Origin: Blasia pusilla
Taxonomy: Eukaryota > Marchantiophyta > Marchantiopsida > Blasiales
Assembly: GCA_050084515.1 (NCBI GenBank)
Contig: CM114271.1
Location: 19,964,001-20,028,000 of the forward strand
Direction of reading: 5' to 3'
Length of the DNA: 64,000 nt
Shown one piece after another: positions 46,301 through 56,985 of the stretch. The position numbers and the translations under genes were made by a program. The notes under the pieces were generated by a model that was not told the origin of the DNA, did no database searches, and saw nothing but the letters and a program-made list of their open reading frames with translations. How positions within the stretch are numbered: position 1 is the first letter of the stretch; each line of letters begins with the position of its first letter.

Positions 46301-46770
46301 TTTTGTCACTGTTAAGTTTCTTCTTTAATTCAAGCAACATTTGATCAATTACTGTGATGATGGAGAAAGTTCATAATAGCAGGGTCATCCGATCCAGTGA
46401 TTGTTTAGCTTATGGCTAACCTAAATATGGAATGAGGTATGTGCAGGTGACCAATCAGGTGTTTCGTCATGCCAAACACACAGGAGCAGGTTACATCAAC
46501 AAGCCAAAAATGCGGCATTATGTGCACTGCTATGCGCTACACTGTTTAGATATTGACCAGTCTAATGCTCTTCGGAAACTGTTCAAAGAAAGAGGTGAGA
46601 ATGTTGGAGCCTGGCGTGGTGCATGCTATTACCCTTTAGTGACCATGGCCCGTGACAATGGCTGGGATATTGAAGGTCTTTTTAACAGGAATGAGAAGTT
46701 ACGAATATGGTATGTTCCAACAAAACTCCGGCAGCTTTGTCATGTAGAGAAGGTTAAATATGGCGAGTAG
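40194..46770 (+). CDS. LFY: LEAFY (FLORICAULA/LEAFY) transcription factor, 3 exons
   Basis: LEAFY is a plant-specific nuclear factor that controls cell division in non-seed plants and floral identity in angiosperms. Exons are 40194-40713, 45651-46051 and 46447-46770, with GT-AG introns of 4937 and 395 bp. The product is 414 residues, near the usual length of about 400. Residues 1-45 are a repeated MDPR-like tract, 70-145 the SAM-type oligomerisation domain ([20 protein letters not shown]), 174-250 a variable linker with a Lys/Arg-rich nuclear signal (KKKQKRRR), and 254-408 the helix-turn-helix DNA-binding domain. The DNA-contact residues Asn310 and Lys326 are present. The specificity residues are His331, Arg364 and His406 (Arabidopsis 312, 345 and 387), the type I set. 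The MDP start agrees with LEAFY proteins generally. It ends 8 residues after the domain. Confidence 0.97.
40714..45650 (+). other. LEAFY intron 1, unusually long
   Basis: The 4.9-kb intron starts GTATGC and ends TTGCAG, in phase 1, matching the split between oligomerisation and linker segments of LEAFY genes. It contains the dispersed repeat at 42,408-42,558 but no recognisable gene. Short frames on both strands (for example 42,221-42,544 minus and 44,731-45,096 minus) have no motif. Its length could reflect insertions or regulatory sequence. Confidence 0.8.
42408..42558. repeat. Dispersed repeat in LEAFY intron 1
   Basis: This is closely similar in the same orientation to 32,022-32,172 in TIC110 intron 12. 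It lacks the second half seen at that locus. It is non-coding. Confidence 0.75.
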
Positions 46771-46905
46771 GAAAGTGCAACGATTTTTGGGCAGTTAGCT
46801 GCAGCAGGTTATGTAGATGGTGGACAATGCCTTCTTGAGGAACAGGAGGCATGGCTTGTTATGTCCACAAATGGTAGGATCTATAGACTCAATTTTGTGC
46901 CATAG

Positions 46906-49402
46906 TTTGTACCTTTGAGTGTAACTTACAATGTGTGACAATCATCTTGGCTTGGGAAAGTCCATACCAATGTTTTGTGAAATTCAAGAGATGAAGAGAA
47001 GCATTCTCTTTGGCCAAGACTCCTTTAGAGTACACGAGTTCTGTCTGTAGATAAGATCTGAGTCTACATGTAACTCCTGCATCAACTGCTAGTAGCAGCA
47101 AGTTGGCAGTAGTTGAGATATGTGACACAGAGAGGTGGAAACTCAATTTTCATGTAAAGCTGAAACAAATTGAGCTTCAGGGGCAGTCCAGAAGAACTTT
47201 CTGCTCGGTCTGGATAGAGCCACTCAAATTTTCAAGGTCCATTTGAGAATGAGTTGGTAGTTTCGAAGATTGATAGATGGTACTGTATTCAATTTTGCTT
47301 CACAACCTACACGCACACATCAGCTGAGTCTTTACCCTGTCATGTAAATGAGGTACTTCTCTTTGTAGCTAAAGATACTATCAACCTCAAGAAATTGGTT
47401 TTTAGTGTCTTAGAGCGGCATTGCCTCAATAACCATGTGCTGCAATGGTTTACTTGTTGATTTGTACTTGTACCTTGTGCCTGACCATGTGCACTGATGG
47501 TCTGCTTGTTGTACATTGTGTATGCGAGCCTGCCTTCATGTCTTGGGAGTTTTTTTCCTCTTAACAGTGGTTGCCTAGTTGCGTATCATCCATCTTTTCA
47601 TAGTTATTTTCATCTGTAGAGATTTGACTGAATTGCAAGTGGTTACCTCTTCCGGCCTCTGCCAATGGTCATGACATGAAATGATGTGAGCATGTTTCCT
47701 GGATTATGTGATTTTTACATTAAGTTTCTCTCCCAAGTTCCAAGAAGGAGCTTACAAAGATTCGAGAGGCTTCAGTTCAATGTAAGGTCTGTGATGTTGG
47801 GTTGGAACAACATGAATGAAAGCAGTTTTTCCTGGTGATATCTCGTAGTGAGATTTTCTATGAGACTCATTTATGGGGCAAGTTACATCGATATGCTGTA
47901 TTGTTTTCCCTTTTTGGCCAACAACTTATCTCAAAGATCTGGGTTGGTTGTCTGTGGAGTTTTGGCTAGGTTGTACAACATTCACCTTTCCTGTCGTGGT
48001 TGAACTTAAATGATCTGGTACAGATGCTCTACTCCTCTCTCAGAGAATAGTTCCTCATCTTGTTTGCCCTTTATAGTCCATAGTCCATATGATGCTATCT
48101 TGGATTTCTGAAGGACTGACCATGCTTTATTTTTCTTTCAGCAAGTGTGAGAATTCAGATGATTTTCTATCCACCCACTATCGCATCTTGTCTTAGTTGC
48201 TCACCAGCGGACACTGATGTCTGATCCATGTCTTTATAGCATGTAGCTCTGACCAACAACCTGGGGCACACTGGTATTGGGAAGCCAGGTCTTAGGATCA
48301 TCCTTTTCAGAAGATAGGAATGCAGAAGTCCTATGTTCGAAACAGATTTTGTATGAAATGCTGTATAACTGTTGCATGAACGTGTTTGAATGGTTGGTAC
48401 TAGTGTGTGTTGGGATTTTTCTTTCGTCTTGGTGCGCCAGGGGTTTCCTCTTCTTGTCTATCCAACTTGAGGGCTAACTGCTATCTGATGTCAAATCTGG
48501 GCCCCACGGCCTATTGTTAGCATCATGATTGTTAACACTTTATGGCTGACGATCATTTTGGCATCGGAGTCAACAACTGGATCGATCATATCATCGAATG
48601 CAGACTCGCAATTGAAGGTTTAGAAATACTTGATGGACGAGGAGGTATGTCCAAGGGAGAATCAAGACCACTGTCAATATGTGGTTGATTATTATGTGGA
48701 ATTTTGCAGGTTTCCGGGAATGTCTAGTTGGACTTATTGTCTTGACTGAGATCTTGGCATGCACCTTGCCCAATGAGCACTGAGCAGATTATCGCAGTTT
48801 TTATAGACTTAACGTAAATTAAACTAAGGACCTGAGGACAACAGGAACTTTATTTCCATGTGAAGACGGCAGGTCACGGTAGGGAAAGGTGGCCTACCAG
48901 ATGGGGAAGACAGTCCAGATGGACAGACGTGATTATTTCCAACCGTCCATCTGCATCCCTGTACTGCTCTGCCTTAGCCTTGGCTCTACTTCCAAGGTAT
49001 TTTTGATAGATAATTTGCTACTCTAGTAAGCCCTTGCATTAATTGCCATGGCTGGGACAAGGAATGAGTCAATGGCTTAAATGTCTCGAGATACGAAATT
49101 TGCGCAGGGATAAGTAAGTATTGGGGAAGTGTATTGTTTGAATATAGGTGATCATCCGAGGGGTTCGCAACACATCAATTTGAGTTTCAGTTCACCTTGG
49201 GAGGTTGCAATTATCCTTGTAAATTCGTTCTGTGTAGGGACCATTATGTAGCTGGACTATCCTTCCCTATTTAACGGATTTAGAGCAAGGGGCTCGATGA
49301 TCCAACACGGTAATATTACTCTTAGAGTAATGAACAACTCTAAGAAAATGAAATTGGGTTCATAAAGTCTGAAGTGAGAGCGTAAACTCGCCAGTTCATT
49401 AC
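46906..49402. other. LEAFY downstream and intergenic DNA
   Basis: There is no recognisable gene. Short frames (68 codons at 47,254-47,460 and 66 at 48,277-48,477) lack motifs and show no splice-linked partners. The first part may be LEAFY 3' untranslated sequence. Confidence 0.55.
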
Positions 49403-50182
49403 ATGGCTCGTTGGGTCCATGGCATGGCTTCTTCAGGGTCTTCGGAAAGTACACATCTCCATCTTTTCAATCCAAAGATTCAGATTTTATCTTCTAATTC
49501 TCACTCCAGAGAGTGTCTAAGAGGAAACAGGAGATGGCGGCTGCTTCTGGTAAGAAAGGCAAAGTATATTGAAGCACGTTGTCAGAAAATGGATCACTCC
49601 AACATGTTTAGAAAGTGAAGAACAATGCCCTTAGGAATTCTGATCACTGTTATTTTCTTATCCCTGAACGTAACGAATCTGTCATCTCTTTGGAGCCCTC
49701 TTTCATACATACTCTCCCAGTCTCATCAAAGCTTGCGAGGAGACAAGGGATCCTATGGCATATTATCTATCACTCAAACGTCCACCATTGCAGATCAGAC
49801 CGTGTTCTCTGGATCATTGGGTGACTTTCTCCAATGCGATACCCTCCTATGAATGGGCTTCTCTACTCCGACTTCAAAGGCCACTCTTGAGGAAAGCCTT
49901 TCCGAGTTTCTGAAGTCTAGCGCCTTCCAAACAATGAGTGCATTGGGCTTCTCGGGGGCCCTTGCGGCACTTCTCTTCATGGAGTTGGACACATCAACTA
50001 ATGAACGAGTGCGGCCACTCCCTTCCCTCGGCCCATCTTTTCAAGGCCTTTGCTGTCTGGACCCATTCCAATTGCCATCTTTCCCCTCTGCCCCCCCCCC
50101 CCCCCCACCCCCCCCATACTGGCAGCCATTCCTACGGATGAACAATACTAAAATCCACCTTGATAATCCATTCAAAGTTTGA
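49403..50182 (+). other. Possible coding remnant of unknown identity
   Basis: Three short + frames follow one another: 49,403-49,618, 49,625-49,852 and 49,853-50,182. The first is Ser/Arg-rich and could be a transit peptide, and it has a GTAAGA donor-like site near 49,550. The last has a hydrophobic stretch (ALGFSGALAALLF), then a Pro run encoded by a C-tract. The local composition is less AT-rich than the flanks. I do not recognise the protein, and the frames do not join cleanly. It could be a decayed plastid-protein gene or chance. Confidence 0.2.
50091..50115. repeat. Poly(C) tract
   Basis: Sixteen C, one A and eight C in a row. Such runs are unstable and prone to sequencing length errors, so the frame across it (proline run) is unreliable. 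Confidence 0.9.
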
Positions 50183-52540
50183 GGCAACAGTAGGAATACT
50201 GAAAGCCTCGTCCCTTCTCATTGTGGGTTATAGCACAAAATTGTAACCCTTAGAAGGAATATTAGGTCATGACCAACATCCGTCAAGGCTCGCGTCTCAC
50301 TTGTAATTTATGTATAGAAAATTTTCCGCGCTTCAATCCAAGTATGAATCCATTGGAATTCTGATGTTCCACATCGGCACACGTTTGGCTATTACGGTCG
50401 CGACAAACAACATCACTATGTGCATAACATTGGCTCTAACTTTGCAAAATAAGAGGATGCTCTCTAAGATCAAGTAGTGTAACCCCAAGCCAAACAAGGT
50501 ACTAGAGCAACTCCATTTTTTCTTAAAGCATTAATTATGAGGACTTTATGACCATAAAATTATTGACCATAATATCCACATGAATATTTTATTTGGAACT
50601 TTTCAAGAATAAATACACAGAAAATATTTTGTGGTTAGAAAGATGAAAATTTTATAATTCTATCTTGTTTTGATAACTATGGTGGATATAATAAAACAAC
50701 CATCATTGTGGCAATCTTACTAAGAGATAAAAAACCTATGGTTATGGCCATTGGAATTCCAAACAAGCCACCTCATGAAGTATCTTACTTAACCTATGTT
50801 AGAAAAGAATTGGTCCAAGGATCAAGTCCCATGACACACTATCCTTAGAAGAGTCCTCGAAATCTTCATAAATTTGCGTCATGATAACCATGACTCATAT
50901 TTCATATGGATCATGATGTTGGGTTCTTCGGATTTAGACTTGGAACATTCCCCTTTTTCATGTGGGATCAAGTAGTAGAACCCAAGGACTAGTTTGAGTT
51001 GCCCAACTAAGTTAAGCTTTAGTGTTAGCCACACTACGTACCGCTAGTGGACTACTATGTAGTATATAACGGTAAAAGAAGTCCATTGTAAAAGTAATGA
51101 AAAACAATAAAAGTGGTTGTGACTTGCAATGATATCCCATAAACCCATGATAAGTTTCTAATGTGATATATGATTTCCAATTTTAAGAATAATTTTCATA
51201 TTCTTTTATTTTAATAAATATTCCTATCTTTACTAAAGGCAAGAGATAACTTATTATTTGTCTCTTCAAGCCATTAAATATTATGGAGGTCATAAATAAC
51301 CTCCTTTGTTTCAAATGTAATTTAAATCCTTTTTTAATATGACATATGATATTATCTTTTTTTAAACTCTTATTTTAATATTACTTCACAATTGTAACCC
51401 CTCATACAATTCATATTCGTAATCCATACTATAAGGGAAGACAATTTCTCTACTTGCTTACACCCCCTTGTAAAATTCATTCTCATAATCCATACTATTA
51501 AATGAAGACGGCTTCTTACTTCCATATACCTCTTCAATTAACGTTATGCGATTGTAATGCGAAGACAAGAATCCAATAAGGACCTCTGAAATCCACTTTA
51601 TTGGATTTGGTTCAAATTTCGAATCCTACCTCCGTTTCTATAGCAAGATTATTGATCTAGTGCATTACACAAGTTGTGCACTAGTATAAGATTGTAGCGA
51701 AGTCATATCATATTTGTATGTTTATATTACTAGAAAGGACCTATAAGGGATCGTGCAATATAAATATTCCCGTTTAAAAATGTCGTGTTCCAATGTGACC
51801 CAATTAACATGATAGCACTCCCAATTAGCATGACCAAAGGTAATTTTGAAAGACCTATGTCAAACTCAAGAGCTCTAAGCAAAATGACATCATGCAATTA
51901 GCATCTATATGATTAAAAGAGGACGGGATTAGAGAAACCTTCCACCGATGTTGACACCTATCCTTTCATCCCTCCTCTAGCATTAACACATGGCATATCT
52001 AAGAGAATAGCTAAATTAGCATGCCTTTCTCTTCGCCACACTGGAAAGGATGTTTTTCCCCTCACCACATTAGAATGGTCGATAAGAAATCTTCATTCGT
52101 GCATGGCATAGTCGTTCCGTACATTATAAGAAAATTGTCTTTTAATACAATCCGATAAAAAATACTTTTTAACTAAAAATTTTTTTTTAATGTATATGAA
52201 ACATGATTAAATTCCAATTCATAATCTATATATTATTATGGGAGAACGCCTTACGAAGTACGGAAATTTTTTTTTGATCTATGAGTAACATCATTAATAT
52301 TTATTTATATTATGAGAAAAAAATATTTTTAATTTATGTAGAACATTGGAATTTAAGACAGCAGATAAGGAATTAATTCTTCAAACATTTTTTTTTTATT
52401 TCTTACTCGTTTTTGAAATGATAATAATATTGGTCTACGGAAGTATCATAAATGACCCCAATAACCCCAAAATGTGGGCGTTTGAAATTCGCACGGAAGT
52501 TAATGCATTCGGGAGTTACGAACGCAAAAGGGAATTAAGA
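50183..52540. other. AT-rich intergenic DNA
   Basis: I see no gene, RNA gene or repeat with clear ends. A + frame at 52,346-52,546 is low-complexity and hydrophobic, without a motif. Confidence 0.6.
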
Positions 52541-54760
52541 AAGTGAAAAGAACGCGAGAGTTAGTTAACAAGAGTAGAAGGAACGCGAGAGTTGACAAGA
52601 AGCTTTCGAAACTTGTCACCTCTTGCGCCTCGAGAGCTGAGGTCGCGACGATTTCCGGGATCAGCGGAGGGAGTACGAATACACGAGTTCCCATCGAGAC
52701 TCGCGTCCGAACGCATCATCCGAGGGACGAAAGGAGAAGATCGATCGATCGAAGAGATGGAAGATGGGAGATCGAGGAGACGGAAAGCTGCGAGAAAGCT
52801 GCTGCACGGGATCGCTTGTCGCCATAGCTCCCGAGTAGCACGCCGAAGTCGACGCCGATCTGTCAGTCGGAATGCTGCCTTCGCAAGCAACGAACGCGCG
52901 GACAATTGCTTCTGGATTCCTGGGGATTCCACTGACCAACCAGAAGGAGAAAAAGCCCGAGTCCGAGTCCTCCCTGCTTCCCCGACCTATCTTCTGAGGA
53001 GCTAGGTTTCGGGGTGCGCGCCGTCCATCCCGTGCGATTGGGATCGCGTGCATCGCTCTGAGCGAAAATGCAATCAGTGCGACCCCGATTCCATCCGATC
53101 CCAGCGAGGAGCACGACGATGAGAAAGTCGTGTGCAGGGCTCTACTCTACTCTACTCTGCTCTACGGAACGAGGGAGGGGAGAAGTGGCTAGCGCTCGCG
53201 GCGGTGACAGTGCGAATTCCTGAGCGGTGGTGGGGTCTTGAACTCACTCGACCACGGCTGAGGGAACAGGAGGATGAAGAGGCGCAAACTTTTACTGCAC
53301 TGCCACGACCGCTGAAGATCGGGATCCACTCGAGGGCCTGTCGGTTAATGAGACACGAGTGGCTCGGCCGATTCGATGTGGCGACTCCGGGATTGCTCGC
53401 ACTGGAAAGGAAAGGGCGAGAGGGCGAGCAATAATGATGGCTTAGTAGTGCTTGCCACGGGAAATCTCACCGTCTCTTGCAACGATCGAGCGCACTACTC
53501 TGAGCGGCAATCAAATCCTACTGAATGTAATGGCGAGGTGAGATGTGATTGTGACTCCGGGGGGGTCCATCTGTCGAGGAGAATTAGGGCCGGGAAATTG
53601 AACCCCTCGAGTGTTTCCCGGACCTTCGACGGATGGAGAGGCTTAAGAGGGTTTAGGTGTCACTATGATCTGCGGACAATTTGGAGGCCATGATTAGCGA
53701 CGCACACCCGATTCCACACGAGAGATTGCACTTAACCGAGAATTGATCTCCGGCGCTCACATGTGCACTCCGCAAAACGGCTAAACAAGTGGGATTGAAA
53801 CCATCACTGGGGAGTTTGCTCTTCTAGTATCTTGGAGAAAGGAAAAGGCGAACAAAACATTACTTGCTTGGAGATCATCAGGCATTCCCCGACGGAGCAC
53901 TGCAATGGATGCTATGTCCATTTCACCTTACACTCCCCTTACCTGATTGGGATCCCTAATACACATTACTTACCAGTCCATCAGCATTGCCCTGAATCTA
54001 GGCTACTGAATTGTGTTGAACAACTCTGGTGTTAGCAAGAAGGAGAGAGAGAGAGAGAGAGAGTGAAGCGACTTACTATCCACGGGACATCAAAGCACAA
54101 CAGAAGAAGAAATGGACCTACGAGGTCCTCTGTTCCTGGTGACCCTCTCTTTCTCACACACGTACCACTCCGAATCTGCTCCTCCCTAGCCAAGCAATCA
54201 CCGGCCTCCACTGCAGAGCCTAACCTACCAACCTGAATCTGCTTCTTGCCCGCCATCCAATCTGTGACCGTGAGTGCGGAACCTGATCTACGAAAATCCG
54301 CTTCCTGCTGTCCATCCGTCACCGCAATCGCAGAAGCTCGGAAGAGCTCACAGACCTCTGCAATTGCGATTGAACATGCCACTAAAGAGAGCCACATCCA
54401 CCATTTTCACCGCTGCCAGCTTTTCTATCCGCAGGCACTAGTAATACTCGCGGCCATCACATCTCCAACGCTTTTCCTCGCTCCGCTCACCGCTCCCCTC
54501 TCCTCCCCTCTGCTCTGCTCTGCTCCACTGCATTCCATTGCGCGACTGGGGACTGCAACGCATCCTGCGCAGACACTCGTTTAGCGACTCTTCTGTTCCG
54601 TTCAACGACCGACCCCACCAATGGCGACAAAGCGACTTCGCGCTTTTGACCGCTGGACACGCCATAAATGGACGGAAAGGGTCCACTTACGCCACCGTGA
54701 TGGACGGAGAAAGGAAGGCACTCCGTTCTTCACTATCTCCGAGTAGTTAATCTATATTAC
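52541..54760. other. GC-richer stretch without a recognisable gene
   Basis: Composition rises sharply above the AT-rich flanks, and overlapping frames of 80-137 codons open on both strands (for example 52,592-53,005 + and 53,053-52,661 -). None has a known motif, and antisense pairs of similar length suggest composition effects. It may be a promoter or first-exon island, a captured fragment or an unannotated non-coding gene. It includes a CTCTA repeat (about 53,143-53,163), the dispersed repeat near 53,947 and a GA run (54,042-54,062). Confidence 0.4.
53947..54062. repeat. Dispersed repeat (third copy) ending in a GA microsatellite
   Basis: Bases 53,947-54,018 match the second half of the TIC110 intron 12 repeat. 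A (GA)n run of about ten units follows closely. A simple-repeat tail after a conserved body is common in short retroposed elements, but no polymerase III boxes were identified. Confidence 0.65.
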
Positions 54761-55735
54761 TAGCTGGCAGGGAATTGACTAGTCATTTCAAACACAAACT
54801 TTATATTTTATTGTTGCCCTTAAAAAAACAACATTTTCTTGTTGGCTGTTCCATGTTAAGTAAAAGATATGTTTTAAAAAAAAACACTCTCTAATAATAT
54901 TATAAATTATTGTTGGGAACGGTCTAACATTAACCTCTTTTGAAACCCGAATCTTTGTCTTATCGGGCTAATTTTCTTTCATCTGCGTAGAGCACGGGAC
55001 CGGCTAGTAAATCTATATCGACATCTTGCGTTCGTCGATAAAATGCAACATTAGTAGAATATAAGGGTATACTTAGGTACAAAAGAGAGATTTCAAGAGT
55101 CATCCATTAAAGTTCATATTGATCCAAAGGAGCCCTAAAATCAACTTCCATAAGGTGACTTCTAGCAATCCCAATGCCTTGAAAGTCCATCACACAAATG
55201 TGTAGATACACGCCCTATGATGTTCTTAAAATTTTATTTATTGCCTCCACAATTGGGTTTTTTTCTCTCACCATATAGGTTATCCATACGTGTTTATTCA
55301 TTACTTTCTCTCCCACCCCTCTCAAAAAGTTGAAAAGTGGTTTGCCTTCATGATCTCATGGAAACATATATGAAAGTAGGAAAGGCATTCCATATTCACA
55401 AGTGCATACCCAAGTTTAATTATTCATTCTCAATGAGTAATTTTATAGGTAGTAATAAAATTTCTCTAGTTTTCTATATATTTAAAAAATAATTTATTCC
55501 ACTTTCAATCAAATATATATGTGCACATCAAGAGGTGTTATTCCAAAAAATATAAAAATTTAAGATGCCTATTATATGGAGTATAAACTACCAATTTGAA
55601 TGAAAATGTGCTAATCAAAGTGTATAGAATTCTTTTTTTGGGTCATTTGTCATGCAATTTTTAATTACAATTAAGTTATCTATTTTACCACACTAGTGGA
55701 TGCATATACGATGCACGGTTTAATGATTGGTAGTT

Positions 55736-56985
55736 TAAATTATCTATCTAAATTATCATCATTAACGTAAAAGTATAAAAAATTGTGTGGGTAAGGAAGA
55801 AAATGCAAGTTTGGAACTGGATGAAGTTCCAATCACTAAGGAAATCTCAAAGGTGGGCCTACCACTCTCATTCCATGATTCACGACCCTATGTGCCTTTT
55901 CACGGAGGTCTGGTGCCACCTCCTTCGTGATCTGCTCATTCTCTCATGATAAGGGATATATTCCTCACTTTGTCTCTTGCCAGCTACGCCATCATGTCCT
56001 CATCTTCCGCATCTAGCTCCTCATGTATTCCGAAACTAAGTAGTCTTCCTCATGCTTGTTCGTCTTAGTGAGTCGCTGAATTTGACGCTCCTCCTTTTGA
56101 TATGCTCCCATTCTCGCTATCTGCTTCCTTCTGTATTCCGAAACCGAGTAGTCGTCCTCATGCTTGCTCGTCTTAGTGAGACGCTGAATATCACCGTCCT
56201 CCTTTTGCTATCTTCCAATCGTAGCTATTTGTTTTCCTTCCTGTACTCCGAAACAAAGTAGTAGTGAATCGCTCAATATCACCCTCCTCCTTTTGCTATG
56301 CTCCGATCCTCGCTATCCACTTCCTTCCTGTCTTCCGAAACAAAGTATCCGTCTTCCTATTCTTATCCTCGTGGTTGATTGGGTGGGGTGCCCTCTCTTT
56401 CTCTTTTAGTTCCGATTCCTCTGTTTCTCGTGTTTGGTTCCGATGCCACTGTTTGAATGCTCTCATTCGGAGTAAACTCCAACTCTGAGCACTCTTTCTA
56501 GAAGTCTTCTTCTCCAAATCGGTGCACCGAACCGTGTTCTTCTAAATTTCCCTTCGCGTTGAGTTGGAAAATAGTTTCTCAATTTAATTAGAAACGTGTC
56601 ATATCTGTGACCAGACTCGGAGCACGAGAGGAGAGAGAAGAGTTTGTCGAATATTTCCTCCCTCCCAAATGAAGACCTTAATCAAAGGAGAATAATGTAA
56701 GAATGATTACAAAATTATTTCTTACTTTCAAGAGTGCGGAGTCATGTCCAACCAAATCTCTAACGTTCGGGTCCCATCAAATATTTTTGAGGACTTTCCA
56801 ATACTCTATCGGAGATAGTTTCTATGGAAGTCCCTGCATACACTCAACACACGTTTTCGTCTCCAGCCAGGATCCAACGGTCATGTCCACCCAGAAATCA
56901 GCTAACAGTATATAAATTATCTATCTAAATTATCATCATTAACGTAAAAGTATAAAAAATTGTGTGGGTAAGGAAGAAAATGCAA
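55736..56985. repeat. Exact 73-bp direct repeats bracketing a 1.1-kb segment
   Basis: Bases 55,736-55,808 are identical to 56,913-56,985. The 1104 bases between them differ in composition from the surroundings and contain a tandem of about 110 bp. The repeats do not begin TG or end CA, so they are not typical LTRs, and they are far longer than any target-site duplication. A segmental duplication with later insertion, or capture by recombination, would fit. Confidence 0.9.
56023..56345. repeat. Tandem repeat of about 110 bp, three units plus a partial
   Basis: Units starting at about 56,023, 56,132 and 56,242, and a partial unit at 56,329, begin with GTATTCCGAAAC or variants and share CTCCTCCTTTTG. 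The third unit is shorter (about 87 bp) because of an internal deletion. The units are diverged by several bases each, so the array is older than the perfect 73-bp repeats around it. Confidence 0.8.

Noticed and set aside
26828-46770. Moss origin of the window
   Set aside because: LEAFY has His, not Asp, at the position that distinguishes moss proteins; lineage stays open among other land plants.
49853-50182. Proline-run protein as a confident gene
   Set aside because: The proline run is an unstable C-tract and upstream frames do not splice cleanly; kept only as a low-confidence remnant.
52592-53053. Overlapping + and - frames of 130-137 codons
   Set aside because: Similar lengths on both strands and no motif suggest a base-composition effect.
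54246-54584. 112-codon + frame with hydrophobic end
   Set aside because: No family similarity recognised, and the minus strand has an equally long frame.
55736-56985. LTR retrotransposon of the TRIM class
   Set aside because: The direct repeats lack TG/CA ends, and no primer site or purine tract was seen.
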